DNA of 64,000 nucleotides from Hermatobates lingyangjiaoensis (GCA_026182355.1 JAPFBL010000068.1:992001-1056000); one strand, 5' to 3'. Positions 34,343 through 43,928 are shown, counted from the stretch's first letter. Numbers and translations are program-made. The notes: a model not told the origin generated them from the sequence alone.

Positions 34343-34805
34343 TGTTTAAAAGTTCCTTGCCTTTTCATATTTTATCACCAATTTTCTTAATAAATTATTT
34401 CATTTATTATTATTATTTGTATTCTTAGTTTTATTTTATTCTATCATAGCTTAGTCAGTACTTTTGTTTATGTATCAATTTCTCTGTTCGTTAATATGTA
34501 TCAATTTCCCTTTTTTTTCAATTTTTTCTTTTATTTATTTATTGATTTCATATTCCATTAATTTAATGTAATTATAAATTGATTCCTGTCTACCTTATTT
34601 TCTGTTAACGGGCGCGCATGCGGCAACACTGTTGGTCTCCAACCGTCTCTGAACCAGTGCGCTTGATTTCCCTCTCTTATCTCTCCTGAAGACGGTTCAA
34701 ACCGAAAATTAGAGACTGTAAGTGTGTTCTTTTGATTTCTCTATGTTTCTTTGTTTATATTGAACTATATTTGTCCGTTTTGGATCGTATTTCCAACGAA
34801 AAAAA

Positions 34806-34837
<32 letters not shown>

Positions 34838-34839
<2 letters not shown>

Positions 34840-34984
34840 CCTCCGTTCATCGACGTGGGGAGATCTCTCTCACTTCTTCCTCTCTTCTAGTCTACTCCTG
34901 TTGACGAACAACAGTTCGAAATATTGAATTCTGTAAGTGTTCTCTTTATTCTTTTTTCTGTGTCGTGCTTTATGTAATTTAAAG

Positions 34985-34985
<1 letters not shown>
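34838..34985 (+). mobile_element. PLE family H terminal hairpin unit
   Basis: Lies between two (TA)n tracts. The hairpin near 34905-34935 is CTGTTGA, C, stem GAAC/GTTC, GAAATATTGAATTC, followed by a tail with AAGTGTTCTCTTTATTC. It is related to 9942-10035. No coding sequence. Confidence 0.6.

Positions 34986-35030
<45 letters not shown>
34986..35030. repeat. (TA)n microsatellite
   Basis: 45-bp uninterrupted TA repeat separating the family H and family D units. Confidence 0.95.
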
Positions 35031-35033
<3 letters not shown>

Positions 35034-35210
35034 TCACCGCCCTGCATTCCTGCGGGACTCTTCGCTCTTCAAACCTCCTGATGACGACGATGGTCGAAAT
35101 ATCGATGTGAGTTTTGTCTGTGTCTTTCTGTGTGTTTCCTTCGTTTTGAATTTATTTTATTTAAAAAAGTCCGCTTGACCGGTTCTTTTAATTGTGTATA
35201 TATATTATTA
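35031..35210 (+). mobile_element. PLE family D terminal repeat, single copy
   Basis: GCGGGACTC..CTTCAAACCTC precedes the hairpin at 35088-35103 (CTGATGA, C, GAC/GTC, GAAATATCGATGTG). The tail GTCTGTGTCTTTCTGTGTG and CGTTTTGAATTTATTTT follows, then AAAAAAGTCCGCTTGACCGG and a short TA edge. It is the complete form of the unit that is doubled at 32931-33102. Confidence 0.75.
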
Positions 35211-35694
35211 ATTGATCCCAGTCTACTGTTACTATTGCTACTGGGCATAAGAGTATATAATAACCCTATGTATAAAGTAACAATGATGATAATATACTAA
35301 TAAGACAGAGAGAGTGAGAGGTCTTATTCTTTTCATCTTCTCTTGACGAGGGTAAAATGATACAAATAAAAATTACGTGTAGAAATTCTTAAACAGATCA
35401 GAGTTCCAAAACTATTGTCACCATGAGGGATCTTAAGAGGCGCAGATCAATGTTCTGGTGCTCGAATAACTCTTGTCTCAATTTCAAACGTTAGTTGTTT
35501 TTATTATTTTTACTTCTGTTTAAATTAACATTTATCTCTTTATTTATCCGTTTTAGTTGATCTCTATTCTTTACTTTTGTCCTCCATTTATTGTATTTTT
35601 TTCTTACTTTATTTATTTGGTTCAAACTATTATTTGTTCTATCGATATTATTTAATTTTAACTTTTAGTCCCTTTCCTCCCTCCATATTTTGAC
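35211..35694. other. AT-rich DNA, nothing recognised
   Basis: T-rich from 35490 on (possible PLE 3' UTR leading into the next hairpin). No coding signal. Confidence 0.4.
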
Positions 35695-35815
35695 AGCAGT
35701 TTTACTGCAACATCTCTTTCCGTGATGACGTCTTTTCGTCAATATATCAAAGTGAGTTTTTGCAATGTTCTCTTAGTGTGTTTTTTTTCTGTTTGATTTA
35801 TGTATATATATATGG
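35695..35815 (+). mobile_element. PLE family D-like terminal hairpin unit, diverged
   Basis: CTTTCCGTGATGACG, stem GACG/CGTC with a TCTTTT loop, then AATATATCAAAGTGAG, a tail with TTCTCTTAGTGTG, and a short TA tract. CTTT before and AAAG after the core could pair. Confidence 0.5.
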
Positions 35816-36664
35816 GAAAAAACAGTATAAGAATTGATCCATACACGTTAGTATTGTATTTAAATTACATTGACATGTGTATCTAGAGTAAGTTTTAAAT
35901 TAATTAAATTCAAATACCATGGAATAGGAATAATTGGAGTGACCTGTTCAATGAATCTGTCTGTACTGGAGTGATTTAGCATGAGGAGGGAAAAGTAAAT
36001 TAAACGCGACAGCCAGACGGAGTCTGTTTTCAACTAAATGCGAATACTTCGCTGGCTACGCTGTGCAGCGCCACCTGATTGATTTTATTCACCTCTCCCC
36101 AATAAGATGTCTATCAGTGTTTCATTCTCGTCAACTGGCTCACTTTCTTTTTCGATAAATTTTCCACCAAACAGTTATTTCACTGAAATTCTATCAGAAA
36201 TTCTCGTCACGTTACGATTTACATTAGAAATTCATTCTATTTCGATAGTCCATCATTTCCGATCATAGAATCGATTTTGATGTTTCAGTAAAAATATTAT
36301 TGTTGTAAGGAATTTTTTTGCAATTTTGTTATACAGTCAAGAATACAAATATACTTTATATAAATCATCGTGATTCCAAAATAATTATAATTCATAAATA
36401 TTATAATTCATAAAATATAAATAATTCATCGTCAACATTCTCCAAAATATACTTCAGGATAATATTTTTCAGGGTCTCCTAAAACAGCTTCATTTAAATC
36501 TCTTCCAATAAAGCCAATTCAGAACTCTTATAAGAAAGGACTTTTAGACCACATAAAAATATCTTCAAATGCTCTACTTTTCAGATAATACTTTTAAACA
36601 CCTCGTAATATAGCTCTGTTTTGACCTTCAAGATTCTGCAGCCTGTTAGTTCAGACCATTCATA
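35816..36664. other. Intergenic DNA, nothing recognised
   Basis: A less AT-rich patch at 36000-36120 (CAGCCAGACGGAGTC, GCTGTGCAGCGCC) is unexplained. The rest is AT-rich without a repeat or gene call. Confidence 0.45.
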
Positions 36665-36795
36665 AGCAAGCACTGGGTTTTGACTCTGACAAAGACCGCT
36701 TGTTACGGTTGAAAGATCTTAGTCTTTCTTTCTCATTTTATATTGTTGTTTGACCATTGATTCTTATTTCACGTGTTAATGTGAAATCTTGTTAC
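36665..36795 (+). mobile_element. PLE family A terminal repeat, single copy
   Basis: GGGTTTTGACT, hairpin 36686-36715 (CTGACAA, A, GACCG/CGGTT, GAAAGATCTTAGTC), then GTTTGACCATTG and a tail ending GTGAAATCTTG before a TA tract. The CTGACGA core has a G-to-A change. Confidence 0.7.
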
Positions 36796-37926
36796 CCATA
36801 TATATATATAAACTAAAATTTAAAAAAGAACACATAGAAAGGAAACCACTGAACTCACTACTATATTTCGATGTCCTCGTCTTCAGGAAAAGAAGTGAAT
36901 CGCTCCAAAGGCTGATAACGACTGACTTGGCGTTCGAACTGAAGCACTCAAACAGTGTAGCCAACTTTCGGAGGAAAGGTAGTCAGGGAAGATAAAGAGA
37001 TAAAAGCCAAATAAAAATTAAAAAATGAAAACATTTAACTAAAATAAAATTAAAGGCTGATAACAACTTTAAAAAATAAATAAATAAATAAATAATAATA
37101 AAAAAAAAATAAAATAAATCAACGATTGAGGTTAAGCCCAGGAGCCGATCTACCGCCCAGAAGACTAATAAGTGCTTCTTCTGAAGCTCTCAGAGTAACT
37201 TTCGAATTAGTCTGATCAATCTGCCTCAGGACCTGTACACGGAAACAGTCATTAAAACTGAGTCCGTGAGAACTGGCATGAGTAGCAACGGGAAGGTCAC
37301 TGCGTTTGCCAACGGATGACCTGTGATTATTCATACGCAGGCTTAGCTTGGTGGAAGCCAAACCCACATAAAAAGAATCACACTGGGTGCAATCCAAACG
37401 GTAAACGCAGTTACCAGAGGTACAAGAGGTCTTGTGAGAGATAGGGTAGGTGCGTTTACTATGGACAGAGGTAAAGGAAGGAACAGGATTGATGATAGGA
37501 CAAGTAAGACATCCACGACGTCCACATTGAAACATACCACCAGCAGTTTTTGGAGGCTTAGGAGAAGAGATGTGAGAGAAGATAGATTGAAGATTAGCAG
37601 GTTTGCGATAGGAAATGGAAGGTGCCTCACTAAAGACTGAAGAAGTACAGGAGGAAGAAGAAAGTACAGGGAAAAACTCCCTGACAACTGCACCCAGCCT
37701 ATGGGCACCAGGAAAATAAGTGGTGATGTGGAAATTAGAGTCACTGCGATCCCTCCTAGGACCTGAATTATGATGAACGTCTGCAGGGACTATACGGTTG
37801 TTAATGAAATTAGAAGGATATCCTCGGTCAGAAAAATTCTGTTTCAATAAATCTATTCGGAAGGAACGATCTTTTATTCTGCTACAAATTTTATGGATAT
37901 AATACAATGATATATATATATATATT
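36796..37926 (-). mobile_element. PLE (family D2) 5'-truncated copy with GIY-YIG gene
   Basis: Read on minus: a TA tract (37911-37926), the open frame 37907-37119, a T-rich 3' UTR with ATTTATTTATTTATT, the terminal hairpin (36865-36887: CTGAAGA, C, stem, GAAATATAG) and a tail ending at the TA tract near 36798-36810. It has TA at both edges and is truncated just after the reverse transcriptase. It is the best coding example here of the shared layout GIY-YIG, 3' UTR, hairpin, tail, (TA)n. Confidence 0.85.
37119..37907 (-). CDS. PLE C-terminal linker plus GIY-YIG endonuclease domain
   Basis: 262 codons, open to the TA edge, where the native 5' part is missing (the first codon is TTG, not a real start). 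The order is a post-RT segment with LKQNFSDRGYP (residues 21-31), the linker motif YRKPANLQSIF (100-110), a Cys cluster C128, C133, C136 (CGRRGCLTC), C162, C167, C173, C176, the GIY-equivalent CVYRLDC (167-173), FYVG (179-182), the helix Arg191 with H195, Glu243-Glu244 and the closing GLNLNR. The Tyr, Arg, Glu and Asn positions known to matter in GIY-YIG nucleases all appear kept. The Cys cluster before the domain suits the zinc-binding element of PLE endonucleases. No reverse transcriptase is present, so it cannot act as a retroelement by itself. Transcription is not shown. Confidence 0.85.
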   Translation of the reverse strand: MYYIHKICSRIKDRSFRIDLLKQNFSDRGYPSNFINNRIVPADVHHNSGPRRDRSDSNFHITTYFPGAHRLGAVVREFFPVLSSSSCTSSVFSEAPSISYRKPANLQSIFSHISSPKPPKTAGGMFQCGRRGCLTCPIINPVPSFTSVHSKRTYPISHKTSCTSGNCVYRLDCTQCDSFYVGLASTKLSLRMNNHRSSVGKRSDLPVATHASSHGLSFNDCFRVQVLRQIDQTNSKVTLRASEEALISLLGGRSAPGLNLNR

Positions 37927-37974
37927 TCCTTGATCTCGACTCCTTAGTTCCATTTTTATTATTTTTATTTTTCT

Positions 37975-38135
37975 CCTTTGCGGCAGCACTGCTTTAGCCC
38001 TCACCCAGTGTGTTCTTTAGTTGACTGTCGTCCCTCCGTCAATTCACTTCTTCTCCTGAGGACGACCGCCATTACGGTCGAAATAATGAAAAGTAACTCT
38101 TTGTTATGTTTCTGTCTATGTGTCACAGTTTGTTT

Positions 38136-38188
<53 letters not shown>

Positions 38189-38222
38189 TAAAAATAAACT
38201 GTGACACATAGACAGAAACATA
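37975..38222. mobile_element. PLE family E terminal repeats joined tail-to-tail across (TA)n
   Basis: The plus unit has GTCCCTCCGTC, CTTCTTCTC, a hairpin at 38056-38084 (CTGAGGA, C, GACCG/CGGTC, GAAATAATGAAAAG) and the tail TATGTTTCTGTCTATGTG, TCACAGTTTG. After a (TA)n tract (38137-38187) the tail recurs inverted (AAACTGTGACACATAG, ACAGAAACATA) and stops. Tails thus face each other over a shared TA tract, the opposite arrangement from the head-to-head dimers. Confidence 0.75.
38137..38187. repeat. (TA)n microsatellite
   Basis: 51-bp TA repeat at the symmetry centre of the family E pair. Confidence 0.95.
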
Positions 38223-39364
38223 TCCCAATTTCGTCCCCTTCCGGGGAACAACAATTGTGTAGACCAGTGAAGCAGAGCTCTTCTTTTTCTTATAAAGTAA
38301 TATACAATTTTAAACGATACACTGTTCCTGTCCATGTGGATGGTTAATAATAAAAAAAATCTTATAGATAATATTTACTATGGAAATTTGTTAAAGAATA
38401 AATCAGCGACTCAAGAGAGAGTGTCCTATATTCAAGAGTCACTCTTAATAAAGGGCTTCATGCAAAACCGCTTTCGTTTTAAAAAGAACATACTAGGTAA
38501 TAGGAGGTTAATATTTTCTAAAATATTAGCTGAAGTAGTACAAATGTCTTAATGCAATACTAGGTCGTTTTATTCCTAATGATAATGTGAAAACATGAAC
38601 ATTTTATGAAATAGAACATAGATCAGCGGTGTAACGATATTTGAAATTCAAGTCACAGATTAAGCACATACTTGCTTACATTTTTAAAACCAGCGAAGGA
38701 ATGAAATAAATGAAGCTAAATGTTGAAAATCAACGGAAACAAGTAAGATGATGTCAGTTTTAAGAAATTTTTGGTGAAACATTGGTATGGCGTAATGTTT
38801 TGAAAACTGCAGTGAAAGTTGATATAAACTGCTTGTATATTCCGGCGTCGTTGGCCTCTGTCTTCAATTTTATAGACCTTATATGTATTCAGCTCGCGTG
38901 CTGACTCGTGCAATACCATGCATTCCTGGCCATTATATGGCCTGGGATCATCGTAAAAATACTGCCTTGAATAAGTATTAGACTTGTGCCTTTCCGACAA
39001 CCATTTCCCAACCCGCTACCTCTTCTCATTGTGCCCATTTCTTAGTTTGAAATATTACCTTTTCTAGCATCACACTAATTGCACTCGGGTGCAGTCTCCT
39101 ATCATAGTCGCTGTGAACCTACTTGTTCAGAAAAAATGGACACTATTCAAACTCTTTTCTCTTATTTTTAAGAGCAAAAGTATCTTATTATTGCAAAGAG
39201 GTTTACACGCTGGTAATATATTATACAGCACCTACATGTATATATATAAAAAAACAACACTTGAAGCTATCCATAATGATAACAAAGTAAAACCGCAGGA
39301 AATATACATCTATTTATCATTACAATAAAATAAACAAACAGACAGAAAACACACAGTAGAAAAT
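38223..39364. other. AT-rich DNA, nothing recognised
   Basis: Short open frames on both strands show no family motif. A CCATTATATGGCC near-palindrome lies at about 38929-38942. Confidence 0.45.
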
Positions 39365-39450
39365 AAAACAACACTATTTTTGACATCTATCGTCATCGGG
39401 AGGGTGCAGTGAGATAAACGAGGACTGGGAATTATATATATGCATTTTCA
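39340..39450 (-). mobile_element. PLE family D3 terminal hairpin unit
   Basis: Minus strand: CTCACTGCACCCTC, CCGATGA, C, stem with GATAGATGTC, AAAAATAGTG, then a tail TTGTTTTATTTTCTAC, TGTGTGTTTTCTGTC. It is related to 40052-40168, where the core CCGATGA is the same. A TA tract ends the other side (about 39434-39442). Confidence 0.55.
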
Positions 39451-39679
39451 GGAAGTTATTTTTTTATTTATATATATTTTTGGCGATGTCACGGGATATA
39501 AAACAACAAATAACACACACTAGAATACAAACATTCCTTTACTTATAAAAAGAGTACAAAAGTGTTCTTCTTCACAGCGAGTTCTTTGTTTTATGTATAG
39601 ATAAACAATTAAGGAATGCTGTTTGACAGCTAAAGAGTAAAGAAATAAATAAATAAGGGATAAATCCAATGAATATGAA

Positions 39680-39815
39680 TGCGGTCAGATACGTAAGTTC
39701 AAATTAAATCTTACTGGTCTATGAAAGAGATTTCAAATAAAGATCGAAACGTCAGCAATGAGGGTTTAATTAGACAATCTGACCGAATTCTGATTCACTT
39801 TCTTCTACTTACCTT
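39680..39815. mobile_element. PLE family F terminal repeat, collapsed dimer
   Basis: GCGGTCAGATACG, TTCAAATTAAATCT (left-arm end) is followed directly by GGTCTATGAAAGAG, GATCGAAACGTCAGC, AATGAGGGTTTAATT and TCTGACCGAATTC (right arm). The outer halves remain inverted relative to each other, and the inner left-arm hairpin is deleted. Confidence 0.6.
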
Positions 39816-39969
39816 TTAAATTGCAGTTATTTTTTCCTAATATATTTCGGAATACAAACGGCACAAAATATAAGCACTTGGAACAGATTTAGAATAAAGA
39901 TTATAACATTTAAAGATTGACCTTGAAAAACCCTACCCAGATTAACTCACTCACTCTCTTAATTAATTC

Positions 39970-39972
<3 letters not shown>

Positions 39973-40051
<79 letters not shown>
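39973..40051. repeat. (CT)n then (TA)n compound microsatellite
   Basis: A 47-bp CT repeat (39973-40019) followed by TATG and TA repeats (40025-40051). The TA part abuts the family D3 unit. Confidence 0.95.
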
Positions 40052-40168
40052 GAGTAGTAGTTTGCTTCTCAACGCGAGTACTTCGCACTTCTTCCCGATG
40101 ACGACGGATGTCGAAATATCGAAGTGAGTTCTGTAGTGTCTTTCTGTGTTCTTTTCTATGTGTTAAAG
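40052..40168 (+). mobile_element. PLE family D3 terminal hairpin unit
   Basis: Hairpin region 40091-40124: CTTC, CCGATGA, C, stem GAC/GTC with loop GGAT, GAA, ATAT, C, GAAG. CTTC and GAAG are perfectly complementary in the position of hammerhead helix I, and C before GAAG occupies the cleavage-site place. A tail with TGTCTTTCTGTGTTC follows. Bounded by TA at both sides (40025-40051 and 40170-40188). The U-to-C change in CCGATGA departs from the hammerhead core. Confidence 0.65.
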
Positions 40169-40169
40169 T

Positions 40170-40560
40170 GTATATATATATATATATACAAAACTATAGT
40201 TTATCGGGGCTCGGTCAGTTCTTCAGCTTCAAATTAAACTCTCATTGCCAACGTTTCGGTTTTTATTTAAAACCTTTTTCATAGGCAGAAGTATACATTT
40301 TGAAACAGAAAAACTAAGTATTACATTACAAATTATTTTACAAAGAAAAATAGTATGTGGATTTTACTTTGTAAAATAATTTGTAATGTAATACTTAGTT
40401 TTTCTGTTTTAAAATGTATAGTTCTACCTATGAAAAGCGTTTTAAATAAAAACCGAAACGTTAGCAATGAGAGTTTAATTTGAACCTGAAGAACTGACCA
40501 AGTCCCGATAAACTATAGTTTTGTTTCTACTCCACGCTCGATACTTTTATCAATATTTAT
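40170..40560. mobile_element. PLE family F terminal repeats, inverted dimer
   Basis: Left arm about 40189-40345, right arm about 40367-40522, spacer about 21 nt. The left arm has GTTTATCGGGGCTCGG, CATTGCCAACGTTTCGG, AAACCTTTTTCATAGGCAG and TTACATTACAAATTATTTT. The right arm is the complement with GAAACGTTAGCAATG and GAAGAACTGACC. The right end continues to the tail GATACTTTTATCAAT and a TA-rich edge. It is the most symmetrical family F copy. No coding sequence. Confidence 0.8.
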
Positions 40561-40785
40561 TTATATATATAAAACAACATTTCACATATTCACATAAAAT
40601 AACAATCAATTATCAAAACACAATTAGAAATGGGAAAAAAAGACTATTATCCTTCAACCACAACAAGCGGTCTTCTTTTTGAGTGGTGGCTCAGTTGGGC
40701 TTTTGACTCTGACGAAGACCAGTTGTTGTAGTTGAAAGATCTTAGTCTTTTTTCTTCATTTAATATTGTGGTTTGATCATTGATA
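40561..40785. mobile_element. PLE family A terminal repeats, diverged inverted dimer
   Basis: The left arm has CAACATTTCACATATTC, AATCAATTATCAAAACAC and a degenerate minus hairpin at 40651-40680. The right arm has TTTTGACT and a hairpin at 40709-40738 (CTGACGA, A, GACCAG..GTAGTT, GAAAGATCTTAGTC), then TGTGGTTTGATCATTG. TA edges on both sides. It is more diverged than the 5.8 and 13.3 kb copies. Confidence 0.7.
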
Positions 40786-40794
40786 TATGCGTAT

Positions 40795-40950
40795 ATATAC
40801 ACTTAAAATAAACTGTGACACATAGAAAGAAACATAACAAAGACTCACTTTTCAATATTTCGACCCTTATGGTGGTTATTTCTGTGTTTCTATAAAACAC
40901 AAAACACAAAATACAATATGTGTCACATTGTATTTTAAATATATATGTAT
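40795..40950 (-). mobile_element. PLE family E terminal repeat
   Basis: Starts at TA, then AAACTGTGACACATAG, AAGAAACATAAC, CTCACTTTTCAATATTTCG and ACCCTTATGGT. This is the family E tail and hairpin on the minus strand (GAAATATTGAAAAGTG). The distal part ends in an inverted tail-like ATTGTATTTT. The CTGANGA half is diverged. Confidence 0.6.
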
Positions 40951-42527
40951 GCCTGTTGTTTTTTAATTATACATATTAATCGAGTGACTTTCTGGATTAA
41001 TCCAGAATATTAATATTAATTCCCATATTAAGTATATTTACTTGATATTCGGATTATTGAAGCATTTACATTTCTAAGCTGTTTTTCCATACACCGTGTT
41101 TACTGGAAGGCAATGCACCATAATACTTCAAACAAGGGGTTTATTAAATGTATTCCGAGAGCTAATTCTCTCACCTACCCCGTTTTCCATTACATTACAC
41201 AATGATATCCTTTTAAGCCACTGCCATACACGCCTCCTTTATTAGAAAGTGATAACATCGAAAAGACAGGTCTGTCCTTGGCTAGGCGACTGTTATCGAC
41301 TAGGCAGTGTAACGTTTCGATTACCTTATCTCTGGCATGTGTCCCTCTCGCCCTGTCAATGTTCAGATAGTATCAAGTGTTCATGCTTTTCCTTTTTTTA
41401 CTCCAAACACCGCTTTCTTTAAGAAATAACATTATATTTTCAACGTATTAAATCCTATTTAACAGCAGGTATTTAAGTATGTACTTCCTAAGAAGACATT
41501 TAAGAAATATACTTCTTAAATACTCCTGTTAACAGCTAAGGCTTATGACCGCCTTTAATCCAGTCGTTTAATTAAATATTTTATACAACAATCAATATTT
41601 AAGGGATTTGAAGTTTGAACTCCATAGATAACTATGCAGTTAAATTATTTATTAATTATTTATTTATATATTAATAATTTTTAAATATAATTAAATTATA
41701 ATTTATTTAGTTTATTCAATTATAATAAACTAGTCATATTAACTATTATTGTTGTGCACGTTCTGTAACGAAGGCCTGGTTTACAATAATTAAATATTGA
41801 GTAGGGAGCTAATTTCAATAAAAGTCCGAAGACTATGAGATGTTCACTCAATATGCCCAATTCATATACCTTTCAAATTTAGAACACATGACAGAATTTT
41901 AATGATTTCTAGCTGCCTCTATCACGAAAAGGATACGAAACCTTACAACATTTACATATATCTTTAAAATGTGTTATATTTGAAAAGACTTTGTTATTGA
42001 GAGTTGTTTACTCAAATTTTGTATTATAAACTTGTAGTTCAAATTAATGGACGAAAAAATCAATGGAATGAAACGAAACTGTTCTTTACATATTGTGTTT
42101 TATGTAAAATAGTATGGAAATTTGTGTCTTATAAATTACTTACTGCACCATCCACCAGGATAGGTATTTGAAACAACTAGAGTGTTCTTTGTAAATTCAA
42201 ACACTATAACACTCTCTCATGTCAAATGTTCTAAATCTCGGGTTATTAGCACTGAACAGTCAAACATTGCGAAAATACCATAGGCCAATCGTAAGGGCTA
42301 AGCCATAGAAGGGTGAAGCTGCCTCAGTGAGCTTTACATGGCGAATTAACCAAAATATAAGAGCGTGTAAAAAAACACTTTTAAAGGAGATCTGCTGTCC
42401 ACTGATATTCAAGGATTTAAGGGATATCTGAAATATTGTCAATACTTGACATTTGAATTTAATTTATTACCACTTTAGTAAATTGAAAAATATTAGTATT
42501 TTTTAGTAATATTTAATATTTAGTCAT
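40951..42527. other. AT-rich DNA, nothing recognised
   Basis: 41140-41420 is less AT-rich without a family match. 41640-41740 is low-complexity TAATTAT sequence. Confidence 0.45.
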
Positions 42528-42542
42528 ATAGTATTAGTATTA

Positions 42543-43058
42543 TAAAGTACTACTATACAAAACATTACTGCGACAAACCTGGACTTACGGACTTGAACTA
42601 TGGGGTTGTACAAAACCATCCAATATTCATAGAATACAATCATTGCAATCTAAAATCCTCCGCACTATCACAAATGCTCCGTATTACGTCAAAAACTACA
42701 CCCTTCATAAAGCCCTAAAAATTCCATTCTTCCAAAACCTTGCATCTAATCGTTATAAGTCATTTCACAACAACATTTCCTCTCACTCAAATCCATTTGT
42801 ACGAATCCTTGCTTCTTCCTCACCTTCCCAGAATCCCCCAAGACGATTCAAGAGAGAATGGCCCAGGGATCTACTATTAGAATAATATACTTTAAAAAAA
42901 CACAAAAAACAAAAAAAAAACAAAGTGAGAAGTTGAACCAGTGGGTTCCATTCTTTGCTCATGTGCATCGATGTTATTGTGTAATCTATTACCACATATG
43001 CTTGTTACGCATAATATGCGTAGTTGTATATTTGTAAATAAAGATGATAAAAAAATAA
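42543..43058 (+). mobile_element. Jockey-clade LINE, 5'-truncated insertion with target duplication
   Basis: A 516-bp insertion flanked by the same 15-bp word ATAGTATTAGTATTA at 42528-42542 and 43059-43073. It contains the end of the reverse transcriptase ORF, a short 3' UTR and an A-rich end (AATAAAGATGATAAAAAAATA). Truncation at the 5' end and target duplication are normal outcomes of target-primed reverse transcription. The target itself is a TA-rich word that occurs in related form nearby, so a chance match is possible but unlikely at this length and at both exact edges. Confidence 0.8.
42550..42885 (+). pseudogene. Jockey-type reverse transcriptase ORF2 C-terminus
   Basis: An open frame from the truncation point to the stop at 42883-42885. 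It reads LLYKTLLRQTWTYGLELWG, then KPSNIHRIQSLQSKILRTI, TNAPYYVKNYTLHKALKIPF and, at the end, PPRRFKREWPRDLLLE. The order WTYG-LWG, KPSN, QSKILR-ITNAP-YV-N-TLH and a closing RR-KR-WPRDL is characteristic of the post-catalytic tail of Jockey-clade LINEs, which I know best from arthropods. There are no internal stops, which suggests a fairly recent insertion. Endonuclease, finger, palm and the catalytic YxDD are all missing, so it is not functional. Confidence 0.85.
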
Positions 43059-43073
43059 ATAGTATTAGTATTA

Positions 43074-43928
43074 CTAATACTAGGTAATATTTATTTGATT
43101 CCATCCATTTATGATGATTCCACTGACAACTATACCTAATCATAAACTCTAATCGAGAAAAGGCACTCTATTGCCTCTCATTAGAAGAATTTCATTAACT
43201 TGATGAAAATATTAGTCATTAGCCATAATGATTGCTTACCTTATGATTTTAGATTGTTATATCAGGCATATTGTATTAAATAAGGTCTAATAATTATCCT
43301 GAGAAAAGTTTCGCAGAGACAAGAAATTTGTTTTAAAATGAAATGGTGTGAGCGCGTTATAAGAGGACGGCCCACCCTGCTTGTGTAATATCTTTAGCGA
43401 AGTCGAGAACTAAGCAAGCTATTTCAGCTCCCACATTTGCATGCACATTCATTTTGCCTGAAAATACAGTGCTTCTAGTTATCAACCAGCCAGATTATTA
43501 TTACTGGCATAAAGTTCATGCTTCAAGTTTTGAAATAAGCAGAACATGTTGAAGGACTTAGCAGCTGTTAGCGCCATCATAAGCCTGATAGAGAAGGAAG
43601 ACTGTCCGAGAACAGCCAACGGTTTTAAGCCTATCATATGAGAGCGGATTGTTATGCATATTTCAAACTTCCATTTTATGTTTTATCTAAACATTTATTA
43701 GTTAAGAGATTACGTGTTAACTTAAGTGAATTGCAGTTCTACATCAGTATTAACATTATAATCCTACGATAATTATAGTGTGCTAAATTCAGCTATTGAT
43801 GAAATCAGGTCAATACCGATATTGACTTGAATATTACTTACTAAGAAAACTGGTAAGAAGAAAGAAAGACAGAACGAGAGGGAGAGAGAGGCAGTAACCT
43901 GTACGGAGAGAAATGAGAGAGTGAGAAT

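Larger units (their letters stand above)
33730..34806. mobile_element. PLE family C: two 5'-truncated 3' ends joined head-to-head
   Basis: A palindrome of about 1 kb: left arm 33730-34221 and right arm 34256-34768 with a 34-nt centre. Each arm runs outward from the last codons of a GIY-YIG gene through a T-rich 3' UTR, the CGCGCATGCGGCAACACTG block (the left arm has the complement) and the terminal hairpin (minus near 33788-33812, plus near 34685-34712: CTGAAGA, C, GGTT/AACC, GAAAATTAGAGAC) to the tail. The right tail continues TGTCCGTTTTGGATCG to the (TA)n at 34807, and the left side ends near TA-rich 33692-33725. This locus proves that the non-coding dimers of this family are PLE 3' ends. 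Confidence 0.85.

Noticed and set aside
34109..34428. Three overlapping 63-77 codon frames on both strands.
   Set aside because: The symmetrical halves of two of them are the reverse-frame shadow of the palindrome. Only the outward-reading GIY-YIG ends (RASEEAHIWLL) are meaningful.
37343..37744. 133-codon minus-strand frame inside the 37.1-kb PLE gene.
   Set aside because: Alternate-frame shadow of the GIY-YIG gene, with low-complexity Leu-rich content.
42543..43058. Full-length SINE or MITE interpretation of the 516-bp insertion.
   Set aside because: It has a long open frame with Jockey ORF2 tail motifs, an A-rich 3' end and no inverted ends. A 5'-truncated LINE explains all of it.
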